Origin: an uncultured Collinsella sp.
Lineage (GTDB): Bacteria > Actinomycetota > Coriobacteriia > Coriobacteriales > Coriobacteriaceae
DNA: 46,108 nt
Assembly: GCA_902475375.1 (NCBI GenBank)
Contig: CABRZC010000005.1
Span: forward strand, 1 to 46,108
Direction of reading: 5' to 3'
Shown here one piece after another: positions 1 to 7,770 of this stretch; within the stretch, counting starts at the first letter, position 1, and each line of letters starts with the position of its first letter. The translations under genes and the position numbers were made by a program. The notes beneath the pieces were generated by a model, which ran no database searches, was not told the origin of the DNA, and was given only the letters and a program-made list of their open reading frames with translations.

Positions 1-1
1 G

Positions 2-34
2 GGGTCAGCCCGTGGGAGGCCAGGGCGCCGCTGA
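2..34 (+). CDS. Possible 3' end of an unidentified gene
   Basis: The window starts inside something that ends before the terminator at 71. One reading frame gives an Arg/Gly-rich tail (GSARGRPGRR) and stops at 32-34, about 36 bases before the terminator stem. The other two frames read on through the terminator and so look less likely. A basic tail of this kind occurs on several RNA-binding proteins, and rpsA often precedes coaE in actinobacteria, but ten residues cannot identify the gene. The fragment could also be non-coding. Confidence 0.2.
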   Translation, partial: GSARGRPGRR

Positions 35-70
35 CCGGTGGACGGCACCGAGCCGCCATTGGGAATGTAG

Positions 71-102
71 AAGGGGGAGGCCTCGCGGCCTCCCCCTTTT
101 TT
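71..102 (+). terminator. Strong intrinsic terminator
   Basis: A 12-bp perfect stem (71-82 with 87-98, GGGGGAGGCC in its core) closes on a TCGC loop and runs into six T residues (97-102). It ends the transcript that enters the window from the left and isolates coaE from it. Confidence 0.9.
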
Positions 103-228
103 GCGTTTGATTGAGAGCTGTAATACAGAACTCGCCTTCGTTTAGCTTGTCTTACTGTTTGGCTGTATTTTGAGTCCTTCTTTTGTATTTGCGTGATAAT
201 AACTCCCATTGGCGTTAGGGAGGACTTG

Positions 229-870
229 ATGTTTACCGTTTTTGTCTTGGGCAATATTGCTTCGGGTAAGTCGACCGCCTGTCGCTATCTTGAGTCTCGC
301 GGCGCCATGCTCATTGATTTGGATGATCTCGCAAAATCGTTATATGTTCCGGGTTCTGATCTCGTTGGCGCACTCGCTGAGGAATTTGGCCGGGATATTC
401 TTGACGAGGAGGGCGGCGTTCGTCGCAGCGTTTTAGCCTCTCGAGCTTTTGTTTCTCTTGATTCCGTCGCTCGGCTCAATGACATTGTGCATCCCGTTCT
501 CATTGAACAGCTTTCGCTTAGGATTCTCGATCCGGTTTGTTGTACGGTTTCATCTCCCCGTTATCCCTTTGCGGTGGTCGAGGTTTCTGCTCCGACTGGT
601 TTTGAGGATGCATTTGGCTTGGCTGATGAAATTCTGGTCATCAGCGCCCCTTTGTCAGTTCGTCGCGAGCGCGCTATTCAACGTGGCATGGAGCCATCTG
701 ATTTCGATGCCCGTTCTGCTTGTCAGCCCGATGAGTCTGCGCTGTGCAATCTCGCTACAACGGTGATTGATAATGCCTCAGGCGATAATTCGCTCTTTGA
801 GCAGCTTGACTCATGGCTTGCATGCCATGGGTTTATAGACACTGCGGATAAGGAGGATGCCGATGTCTAA
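229..870 (+). CDS. coaE: Dephospho-CoA kinase
   Basis: CoaE phosphorylates the 3'-hydroxyl of the ribose of dephospho-CoA with ATP, the last step of coenzyme A synthesis, in the cytoplasm. The 213-residue product has a P-loop near the N-terminus (GNIASGKST, residues 8-16), then an IDLDDLAK segment, the LNDIVHP segment typical of CoaE, and a late RRERAIQRG stretch matching the lid region. The length is normal for the family. I chose the ATG at 229 over an upstream GTG at 193 because AGGGAGGA ends four bases before it. The P-loop starts GNIASGKS rather than the more usual GGIGSGKS, a mild divergence. The stop overlaps the start of the next gene, so the two are probably cotranscribed. Confidence 0.88.
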   Translation: MFTVFVLGNIASGKSTACRYLESRGAMLIDLDDLAKSLYVPGSDLVGALAEEFGRDILDEEGGVRRSVLASRAFVSLDSVARLNDIVHPVLIEQLSLRILDPVCCTVSSPRYPFAVVEVSAPTGFEDAFGLADEILVISAPLSVRRERAIQRGMEPSDFDARSACQPDESALCNLATTVIDNASGDNSLFEQLDSWLACHGFIDTADKEDADV

Positions 871-1444
871 GACACGTTTCTTTGCGTGGTATCGCGTGGC
901 GCCAATTGCCGTTGTGTTCGTCTTCGGCCTTATTTCGCTCGTCTACTCGTATGCCCCTGCCGCCTTCTTTAAGCCTTTGTATCCGATTGACTACGAGGCG
1001 TATGTAAAGCAATCGAGCATTTCGCACAATCTTGATCCGTATCTGGTGTGTGCTGTCATAAAGTCGGAATCGAATTGGGATCCCGAGGCTGAGTCGAACC
1101 AAGGCGCTCGGGGATTGATGCAGCTGATGCCTGAGACTGTCCAGGATATGATTGCCTTGGGTCTTGTCGATGGTAGTGAGTATTCAGCCGACAACCTTAA
1201 CGATCCCGCTACGAACATCGAGTTTGGCTGTGCGTATCTTTCGTATCTTCTAACGTATTTTAACGGGTCGACGGACAGCGCTATTGCCGCATATAACGCC
1301 GGCATGGGTAATGTGGACGGTTGGGCACAGCAGGACACATCGCTTCACAACGCGATTACCTTTCCCGAGACGCAGGCTTATCTGATTCGCGTCAATAATG
1401 CCTGGGTTCGATATAAGACTCTCTATCCCGATCGGTTCGTATAG
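863..1444 (+). CDS. Membrane-anchored lytic transglycosylase (SLT domain)
   Basis: This 193-residue protein has one N-terminal membrane segment (about residues 12-32) followed by an extracytoplasmic SLT fold. Visible family motifs are the catalytic Glu69 in IKSESNWDP, then GARGLMQLMP, the FGCAYLSYLL helix, and AAYNAGMGNV. Such enzymes cleave the MurNAc-GlcNAc bond of peptidoglycan with formation of 1,6-anhydroMurNAc and help wall turnover. The ATG at 863 is preferred over an in-frame ATG at 857 because the AAGGAGG at 850-856 abuts the latter directly and is properly spaced from the former. It overlaps the end of coaE by eight bases, implying translational coupling. Confidence 0.85.
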   Translation: MSKTRFFAWYRVAPIAVVFVFGLISLVYSYAPAAFFKPLYPIDYEAYVKQSSISHNLDPYLVCAVIKSESNWDPEAESNQGARGLMQLMPETVQDMIALGLVDGSEYSADNLNDPATNIEFGCAYLSYLLTYFNGSTDSAIAAYNAGMGNVDGWAQQDTSLHNAITFPETQAYLIRVNNAWVRYKTLYPDRFV

Positions 1445-1464
1445 GACTAAGCCCAGCGCCTGCG

Positions 1465-1470
1465 TATACT
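1465..1470 (+). promoter_or_regulatory. Possible -10 box of uvrB
   Basis: TATACT lies 26 bases before the chosen uvrB start, with only a poor -35 (TAGGAC, 1442-1447) at 17-base spacing. A start site near 1477 would exclude the upstream ATG at 1475 and agrees with translation from 1496. Confidence 0.35.
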
Positions 1471-1495
1471 GCAGATGTATGAGTTAGGAGTATCC

Positions 1496-3736
1496 ATGGC
1501 GGAATTTGAAGTAGAACGCGTTGGCGGTGAACTTAAGCGCTTTGGCGTTGAGGGCGCTGAGGTGCCGTTTGAAGTCGTTTCTCCCTATGAGCCTGCCGGT
1601 TCCCAGCCCAAGGCCATTGAGTCGCTTGTGCAGGGTGTGAGGGACGGAGACCGCTATCAGGTTTTGCTGGGTGTGACTGGTTCGGGCAAGACCTTCACGA
1701 TGGCAAAGACTATTGAGGCCCTGGGAAAGCCGACGCTGGTCATGGCTCCGAATAAAACGCTCGCCGCTCAGCTTGCAAGCGAGCTCAAAGAGTTCTTTCC
1801 CAATAATGCTGTGGTCTACTTCGTCTCGTATTACGACTACTATCAGCCCGAGGCGTATGTGCCGCAAAGCGATACATATATCGAGAAAGACTCCTCGATT
1901 AACGAAGAGGTCGAGATGCTGCGCCATCAGGCGACCGCGTCACTGCTCTCTCGACGCGATGTGATCGTTGTCGCATCGGTCTCGTGTATCTATGGCATTG
2001 GCTCTCCTGAGGACTATGCGGGTCTGGCTCCAAACGTCGACAAGAAGGTGCCGCTCGAGCGCGATGACTTTATCCATGCGCTCATCGATATTCAATACGA
2101 TCGCAATGATTATGACCTGGCGCGCGGCACGTTCCGCGTGCGTGGCGATGTCGTTGACGTGTATCCGCCCTATGCCGAGCATCCGTTGCGGTTTGAGTTC
2201 TTTGGCGATGAGGTCGAGCTTATCGCCGAAATCGATGAGGTCACCGGTGAGATGCTTCGTGAGTACGAGGCTATTCCCGTGTGGCCGGCCTCGCACTACG
2301 TGACCGAGAAGCCCAAGGTCAAGGCGGCTCTGAAATCGATCAGCGAAGAGTGCGAGAAGCGTGTGGCCGAGCTCAAGGCGACCGACAAGTTGCTCGAGGC
2401 ACAACGCCTGCAGCAGCGTACCGATTATGATCTCGAGATGCTCGAGACCATGGGTTTTTGCAACGGCATTGAGAACTACTCTCGTCATTTGGACGGGCGC
2501 AAGCCGGGCGAGCCGCCGTTTACCCTGATTGATTACTTTCCCAAGGACATGCTCTGCATCATCGACGAGAGCCATGTGACCGTGCCGCAGATTCGCGGTA
2601 TGCATGAAGGCGACCGATCGCGCAAAGTTACGCTTGTTGAGCACGGTTTTCGTCTTCCGTCAGCGCTCGACAACCGTCCGCTTCGCTTCGATGAGTTTGA
2701 GGCAAGGATTCCGCAGTTTATCTACGTTTCGGCCACGCCGGGTGACTATGAGTTGCGCGTGAGTCAAAACGATGTTGAACAGATCATTCGACCGACCGGT
2801 CTGCTCGATCCCAAGATCGACGTTCGTCCAGTCCGGGGCCAGATTGACGATCTTGAGGACGAGATTCGCGAGCGCGTGGCCCGCAAGGAGCGCGTGTTGG
2901 TGACCACGCTGACCAAGCGCATGGCCGAGGATCTGACCGATCACCTGCTCGACGCTGGCATTAAGGTCAACTACATGCACTCCGATACGGCGACGATGGA
3001 CCGTGTCGAAATTCTGCGAACGCTGCGCGAGGGAAAAATTGATGTTTTGGTGGGCATCAATCTGCTGCGTGAGGGCCTGGACCTCCCCGAGGTCTCGCTG
3101 GTGGCAATTCTCGACGCTGACAAGGAAGGCTTCTTGCGCAATCGCCGTTCGTTGATTCAGACGATTGGCCGTGCGGCCCGTAATGCCGACGGCGAGGTCA
3201 TCATGTATGCAGACGTTGTGACCGATTCGATGAAAGAAGCCATCGAGGAGACGAAGCGCCGTCGCGAGATTCAGATGGCATATAACGAAGAGCATGGCAT
3301 TGTTCCCAAGACGGTCCGCAAGGCCATTAACGACATTTCGAGCTTTATTGCCGAGGCCGAAAAGACTGTGGGTTCCAAGGGGCGCTCGAAGGGCGACTCC
3401 CTTGGCCATGGCGCATTCTATACGCCCGATGAGTCGGGCGAGGACGGCGTGCCGGAAACGGTGGCACCCGAGCAGACACTTGCGGAGCAGTTGGAAGAAC
3501 TGCCGCATGACGAGCTTGTGCGGATCGTCGAAACCATGGAAGAGGATATGCGCAACGCTTCTGCCGCCATGGACTTTGAGGAGGCGGCGCGCCTGCGCGA
3601 TGCTGTCGTTCAGATTCGGGCGATGCTCGAGGGTGCGTCTGAGGACGAGACGATCGAGCGCTTACGTTCGCAGGCCCGCAAGGGTTCCACGTTCGCATCG
3701 GGCAGAAAACGCCAGGGTGCACGGTTTAAGAAATAG
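1496..3736 (+). CDS. uvrB: UvrABC excision repair helicase subunit UvrB
   Basis: UvrB receives damaged DNA from UvrA, verifies the lesion by strand separation and recruits the UvrC nuclease. The sequence shows the Walker A motif GVTGSGKTFT, the damage-probing beta-hairpin (YYDYYQPEAYVP), a DESH Walker B box, the helicase motifs SATPGDYE and QTIGRAARN, and a C-terminal UVR domain (MDFEEAARLRDAV) that contacts UvrC. At 746 residues it is longer than the usual 660-700, the extra length lying in a Gly/Glu-rich linker before the UVR domain and a basic tail. The ATG at 1496 is chosen because TTAGGAG precedes it by five bases; an in-frame ATG at 1475 has no such site. Confidence 0.97.
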   Translation: MAEFEVERVGGELKRFGVEGAEVPFEVVSPYEPAGSQPKAIESLVQGVRDGDRYQVLLGVTGSGKTFTMAKTIEALGKPTLVMAPNKTLAAQLASELKEFFPNNAVVYFVSYYDYYQPEAYVPQSDTYIEKDSSINEEVEMLRHQATASLLSRRDVIVVASVSCIYGIGSPEDYAGLAPNVDKKVPLERDDFIHALIDIQYDRNDYDLARGTFRVRGDVVDVYPPYAEHPLRFEFFGDEVELIAEIDEVTGEMLREYEAIPVWPASHYVTEKPKVKAALKSISEECEKRVAELKATDKLLEAQRLQQRTDYDLEMLETMGFCNGIENYSRHLDGRKPGEPPFTLIDYFPKDMLCIIDESHVTVPQIRGMHEGDRSRKVTLVEHGFRLPSALDNRPLRFDEFEARIPQFIYVSATPGDYELRVSQNDVEQIIRPTGLLDPKIDVRPVRGQIDDLEDEIRERVARKERVLVTTLTKRMAEDLTDHLLDAGIKVNYMHSDTATMDRVEILRTLREGKIDVLVGINLLREGLDLPEVSLVAILDADKEGFLRNRRSLIQTIGRAARNADGEVIMYADVVTDSMKEAIEETKRRREIQMAYNEEHGIVPKTVRKAINDISSFIAEAEKTVGSKGRSKGDSLGHGAFYTPDESGEDGVPETVAPEQTLAEQLEELPHDELVRIVETMEEDMRNASAAMDFEEAARLRDAVVQIRAMLEGASEDETIERLRSQARKGSTFASGRKRQGARFKK

Positions 3737-3740
3737 CGAA

Positions 3741-3780
3741 CAGGCCCCGAGTTCCCTGTGGAGCTCGGGGCCTGTGTCTT
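3741..3780 (+). terminator. Terminator between uvrB and the convergent flavoprotein gene
   Basis: An 11-bp perfect stem (CAGGCCCCGAG at 3741-3751 with its complement at 3764-3774) is followed by TGTCTTTT. It lies between two convergent genes and could act for both directions, though the T tract is only on the uvrB side. Confidence 0.75.
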
Positions 3781-3801
3781 TTGCGTGCTGGAATTCGTGC
3801 G

Positions 3802-5442
3802 CTAGAGGTCTGCGATCAGGGCTTCGGCGCAACGGATGCCATCGGTAGCTGCGCTCATGATTCCTCCGGCATATCCGGCCCCCTCGCCGCAAGGGTAGAG
3901 CCCCGGGGTCGATACAGCGTGGCATTGACGGTCTCGAGTAACGGTGACCGGAGAGCTCGAGCGTGTCTCAACACCGGTGAGGACGGCATCGGGATGGTCG
4001 TAGCCACGCAGTTTTTTGCCGAGTAAGGGAATTCCCAGACGAAGCGACTCGATGATATGTTGCGGCAATGACTCATCGATTGCTGTCCAAGTCACGCCGA
4101 GCGGATAGGTGGGCTTTACCTTGCCGCATGTCGTGCTGGCGCGTTCTGCAAGGAAATCGCCGACGAGCTGTGCCGGTGCGTTCCAGTTGGAGCCGCCAAG
4201 GCGATAGGCAGCCCGCTCGCAAATGCGCTGGAGTTCTACGCCTGCAAGAGGATCGTCGCTGGGGAGATCGTCGGGCGTGACGTTAACGAGGAGAGCGGCG
4301 TTTGCGTTGCGGCCGGCGCGGGCGTTGAGACTGGCGCCGTTGACGCACAGATGGCCGGGCTCTGAAGAGGCTGCGACAACCTGTCCGCCAGGACACATGC
4401 AGAATGAGAATACGCTGCGGCCGTTGGGAAGATGGGTAACGAGCTTATAGGGGGCTGCTCCGAGCGCGGGATGACCCGCCGCGGGGCCATATTGCGCCCG
4501 ATCGATATCACACTGCGGGTGTTCGATGCGAACGCCCATGGCAAACGTCTTTTGAGCGAGGGCGACATCATGGGTTTTGAGAACCTCGAATACGTCGCGG
4601 GCAGAATGACCGCAAGCAAGGATGAGATGCTTTGTGTTGATTGACTCGCTTGTCGCGTCGTGGGACGACTGGATGTCGATACCGACAATGGCGCCAGATG
4701 TGTCAGTGTGAATGTCAACGAGTTTCGTTCGATAGCGAACGGTTCCTCCGAGCTGTTCAATGCGCTGGGAGATGCTGGTAACGACGGCGGGGAGGATGTC
4801 GGAGCCAATATGCGGTTTTGCATCCCATAGAATATCGCGGGGAGCGCCCGCTTCGACGAAGGTCTCGAGGATAAGGCGATGGGCGGGATTTTTGGTTCCC
4901 GTATTGAGCTTGCCGTCCGAGAAGGTCCCCGCGCCGCCCAGACCAAACTGGATATTGCTCTCGGGGTCGAGGATGCGCTCCTTTAGAAAGAGGTCGATCG
5001 CATGTGAGCGGCGAAATGCCGGGTCGCCGCGCTCGATGAGCAGGGGTTTAAGGCCCGCTTCGGCAAGGGTCAGGGCGGCGAAGAGACCGGCGCAACCGGC
5101 GCCGACAACGACGGGACGCCCCTTGGGTGCATTCGGGACGGGGTTGGGGAATGAAGGAGCCTCGCCGTCAACCATGCGGATGCGCGAGCGGTTGCGCTCG
5201 GCGACGCGGTCGACCACTTCCTGTTCGAGTCGGGAGCTTGTCAGCTCAACTCGAAAGCTCAAAATAAAATGAACATCTCGCTTTTTACGGGCGTCGATTG
5301 ACTTGCGATGGAGCTCAATGGCTTTAATCTGGGAATCCTCGCATCGCAGGGCTCGTTTGACGGCGCGTCTGCCAATAGCAAGGCAGGCGTTTTCGTCGCC
5401 GGCCTCATCGAGCGTCGCGTTGACTTGGGTGATTTCGATCAT
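3802..5442 (-). CDS. FAD-dependent dehydrogenase, COG2509 type
   Basis: This 546-residue flavoprotein has a leading domain of about 95 residues with a basic ALRCEDSQIKAIE-like segment, then a Rossmann FAD site (VVGAGCAGLFAALTLAEAG) ending in an IERG acidic residue. FSDGKLNTGTKN, CMCPGGQVV and the final GEGAGYAGGIMSAA segment belong to the uncharacterised FAD-dependent dehydrogenases of the COG2509 group. The substrate is not known to me. The start at 5442 is supported by AAGGAG six bases upstream; an earlier in-frame start at 5565 would overlap the neighbouring gene. It lies 80 bases after the BaiN-type flavoprotein gene with a hairpin between them, so readthrough from that operon may be partial. 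Confidence 0.8.
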   Translation of the reverse strand: MIEITQVNATLDEAGDENACLAIGRRAVKRALRCEDSQIKAIELHRKSIDARKKRDVHFILSFRVELTSSRLEQEVVDRVAERNRSRIRMVDGEAPSFPNPVPNAPKGRPVVVGAGCAGLFAALTLAEAGLKPLLIERGDPAFRRSHAIDLFLKERILDPESNIQFGLGGAGTFSDGKLNTGTKNPAHRLILETFVEAGAPRDILWDAKPHIGSDILPAVVTSISQRIEQLGGTVRYRTKLVDIHTDTSGAIVGIDIQSSHDATSESINTKHLILACGHSARDVFEVLKTHDVALAQKTFAMGVRIEHPQCDIDRAQYGPAAGHPALGAAPYKLVTHLPNGRSVFSFCMCPGGQVVAASSEPGHLCVNGASLNARAGRNANAALLVNVTPDDLPSDDPLAGVELQRICERAAYRLGGSNWNAPAQLVGDFLAERASTTCGKVKPTYPLGVTWTAIDESLPQHIIESLRLGIPLLGKKLRGYDHPDAVLTGVETRSSSPVTVTRDRQCHAVSTPGLYPCGEGAGYAGGIMSAATDGIRCAEALIADL

Positions 5443-5468
5443 CGAGGTCTCCTTAGAGGCAAGAAAGA

Positions 5469-5492
5469 GGCCGTCCGGTATCCCAGACGGCC
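5469..5492. terminator. Hairpin between two flavoprotein genes
   Basis: A 7-bp GC-rich stem (GGCCGTC at 5469-5475, GACGGCC at 5486-5492) with a ten-base loop. On the minus strand it is followed by TCTTTCTT, so it may be a weak terminator or attenuator after the BaiN-type gene. Confidence 0.45.
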
Positions 5493-5522
5493 CGAATGCG
5501 TTTTTGATTATAGACTGCGCGG

Positions 5523-6794
5523 CTACAGGCTGCTTGCAGCGCGAATACCCGAGATCCAGGCCCACGCAAGGTTAAAGCCTCCGCAATCGGCGTCGATGTC
5601 GAGCGCTTCTCCGCAGACGTAAAGCGGGGCGCCTGTGGTGCTGTTCACGTAAAGATTGGGTGTCGAGACGCACTCGATAGAAATGCCGCCACGCGTGACC
5701 TGTGCTGAGCGCTCCTCTGCCGTCCCTTCGACGGACAGTTTAAAGTGCTTGAGGATTGAGACCAGGTGGATGACATCGCGCGAGCCGGGATGGCACCGCT
5801 CGAATGCCGTACAGACGACGTGTGAGAGCTGCGGGGCGAGCATGCCGTCAAGCCAGTGGGAGTTTCGGGGCGAAAAATCGCCGAGCACGTTGACACGCTG
5901 CTCGAGCGTATCGAGCAGCTCATCTTTGGAGAAATCTGGAAAGAAGTCGATCAGAACAGTGTCGCCCTGGTTGATACGGCGAGAGAGATTGAAGGCGGCG
6001 ACGCCTGAGATGCCGAAGGCACGGAACAGCACTTCGCCATCTTCTCGCCAGAGCTCTTCGTGGCTGCGCGAGAGCGTTAAGCGGGCTCGGACGCGCAGAC
6101 CATCCAGAGTTCCGAGTGCCGTCCGGTCGCCGACGACTGATGCCGATACGGGGCACAGGACGGGGCGCAGGGGCGTCAAGGGAAGGCTAAACACCTCGGC
6201 GATGCCGGTGGGGTTGCCGCCCGTAGCGATAACCACGGCCCTTGCCTGCAGGGCATCGCTCGTGCGAGGAGTATCGGCTAACGCCTTTCGAAGCGAACGG
6301 AGCTCCGTCTTTCGGTCGCCGTGCTTTTTGGGTTTGAGTACATGAGCGGGACGGTCGATCTGAAGCGTCCAGCCTTCGGAAGCCTTATGAGCCGCAATGA
6401 CGTTAGTTCCGCAGAGTAGGGTGATGCCCAAACGCTCGCATGCATTGAGGAGTGCATCGCGAACCGACTCGGCGCGAAGGGAGCGCGGGTATAGGCGGCC
6501 TTCCTCACGGATCGTCATGATGCCCAGCGAGGAGAAAAAACTCTCGAGATCTTGCTCGGGTTGGGGGCCCATGATGGATTCGACAAAGGCGGGGCGGTTA
6601 TATCGCCGAATGTCGATGGATTCGTTTGAGAGGTTGCAGCGGCCGTTTCCGGTTGCGAGCAGCTTGAGACCGCAGGCGACGTCGCGCTCGACGACGCAGA
6701 CCCTTTTGTCGACACGCGCCGCCGTAATGGCGGCGGCGAGGCCCGAGGCCCCGCCGCCGATCACCAAGACGTCATAGAAGGCGCTTGCGTTCAC
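5523..6794 (-). CDS. NAD(P)/FAD-dependent oxidoreductase, HI0933/BaiN family
   Basis: The 423-residue protein begins with a dinucleotide-binding motif (VLVIGGGASGLAAAI, residues 9-23), has KLLATGNGRCNLSN, which is diagnostic of the HI0933-like flavoproteins, and ends with YVCGEALDIDADCGGFNL plus AWAWISG, the C-terminal FAD contacts of the same family. Members include BaiN, a bile-acid flavoprotein, and YtfP-type proteins of unknown substrate; sequence alone does not allow the bile-acid role to be assigned. The start codon is GTG, directly after the TAA of the upstream Mrp gene, so the two are translationally coupled. Confidence 0.82.
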   Translation of the reverse strand: MNASAFYDVLVIGGGASGLAAAITAARVDKRVCVVERDVACGLKLLATGNGRCNLSNESIDIRRYNRPAFVESIMGPQPEQDLESFFSSLGIMTIREEGRLYPRSLRAESVRDALLNACERLGITLLCGTNVIAAHKASEGWTLQIDRPAHVLKPKKHGDRKTELRSLRKALADTPRTSDALQARAVVIATGGNPTGIAEVFSLPLTPLRPVLCPVSASVVGDRTALGTLDGLRVRARLTLSRSHEELWREDGEVLFRAFGISGVAAFNLSRRINQGDTVLIDFFPDFSKDELLDTLEQRVNVLGDFSPRNSHWLDGMLAPQLSHVVCTAFERCHPGSRDVIHLVSILKHFKLSVEGTAEERSAQVTRGGISIECVSTPNLYVNSTTGAPLYVCGEALDIDADCGGFNLAWAWISGIRAASSL

Positions 6795-7625
6795 TTAGGC
6801 CTCGTCTGTCTTGTGCGGGGCGATGGCCTCAACGGCGGAGACGGCCTTGGGCAGCATGTCATCGGGCAGTGCGGTCTCGACTTCACCCTTATCGCAGGCC
6901 TCGGCGAGTGACGGATTGATGGGAAGCTGACCCAAGATGTCGAGGTTGTAGCGCTCGGCGACTTCGGGGAGCTTGCTCTTACCAAAGACCTCGATCTTCT
7001 TGCCGCAGTCGGGGCACTCGATATAGCTCATGTTCTCGACAATGCCCAGAATAGGGACGTTCATCTTCTCGGCCATGTTGACTGCCTTGGCGACGATCAT
7101 CGAGACCAAGTCTTGCGGGCTCGTGACGATGACGATGCCATCGACGGGCAGCGATTGGAAAACGGTGAGCGCGACGTCACCCGTTCCCGGAGGCATATCG
7201 ACCAGCAGGTAGTCGATGGGGCCCCACGAGGTCTCGCTCCAGAATTGCCTGATGGCGCCCGCGATAACCGGGCCACGCCAAAGGACGGGATCGGTTTCGT
7301 TTTGGAGCAACAGGTTGGAGCTCATGACCTTGACGCCGTGCTCGGAGATCTCGGGCAGCATGAGGTTGCCGAGGGCATGGACATGGCGTCCGCTCATGCC
7401 GAACATTTTGGGGATGGAGGGGCCGGTGATGTCGGCGTCGAGAATGCCAACCTTGTTGCCGCGGCGGGCGAGCTCGGTTGCGATGGCGCCCGTCACAAAC
7501 GACTTGCCGACGCCTCCCTTGCCGGAAAGCACAGCGATAACGCGCTTGACCTCCGACAGCGTATTCTCTTCAAATTGCGACGGCGTTGATTGTCCGCCGG
7601 CTGCTTGTGCGTGCTCGCAACCCAT
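6795..7625 (-). CDS. mrp: Mrp/ApbC-type iron-sulfur cluster carrier ATPase
   Basis: A 276-residue P-loop NTPase of the Mrp/NBP35 class, which binds and transfers [4Fe-4S] clusters to apoproteins in the cytoplasm. It shows the deviant Walker A GKGGVGKS, switch segments ILDADITGPSIPKMFG and DMPPGTGD, and the CPDCGKK pair of cysteines expected to bridge the cluster at the dimer interface. The ATG at 7625 has AAGGAG seven bases upstream; an in-frame start at 7682 lies upstream of the likely transcription start. First gene of a minus-strand unit with the BaiN-type flavoprotein, which suggests supply of clusters is coordinated with a redox enzyme, though this link is only positional. Confidence 0.9.
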   Translation of the reverse strand: MGCEHAQAAGGQSTPSQFEENTLSEVKRVIAVLSGKGGVGKSFVTGAIATELARRGNKVGILDADITGPSIPKMFGMSGRHVHALGNLMLPEISEHGVKVMSSNLLLQNETDPVLWRGPVIAGAIRQFWSETSWGPIDYLLVDMPPGTGDVALTVFQSLPVDGIVIVTSPQDLVSMIVAKAVNMAEKMNVPILGIVENMSYIECPDCGKKIEVFGKSKLPEVAERYNLDILGQLPINPSLAEACDKGEVETALPDDMLPKAVSAVEAIAPHKTDEA

Positions 7626-7680
7626 GTATGACTCCTTTGTATATGTTGGGGCCGGGGCCCCGCGATGTGACACGAGCGTC

Positions 7681-7710
7681 ATTGTACCCTCGTTTGCGAG
7701 CGGGAGTCAT
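7681..7710 (-). promoter_or_regulatory. Putative promoter of mrp
   Basis: On the minus strand ATGACT (7710-7705) and TACAAT (7686-7681) are spaced by 18 bases and lie 56 bases before the mrp start. Both match sigma-70-type boxes at four or five of six positions. Confidence 0.5.
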
Positions 7711-7770
7711 TTGCGATGCATTTGGGCCGAGCGTGCTTGCAATACGATGGGTCCAAGCGAATGGGCGGGC

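Noticed and set aside
5523..6794. Assignment of the HI0933-type flavoprotein as a bile-acid enzyme (BaiN)
   Set aside because: The family is broad and no other bai gene is nearby; gut origin alone is not evidence.
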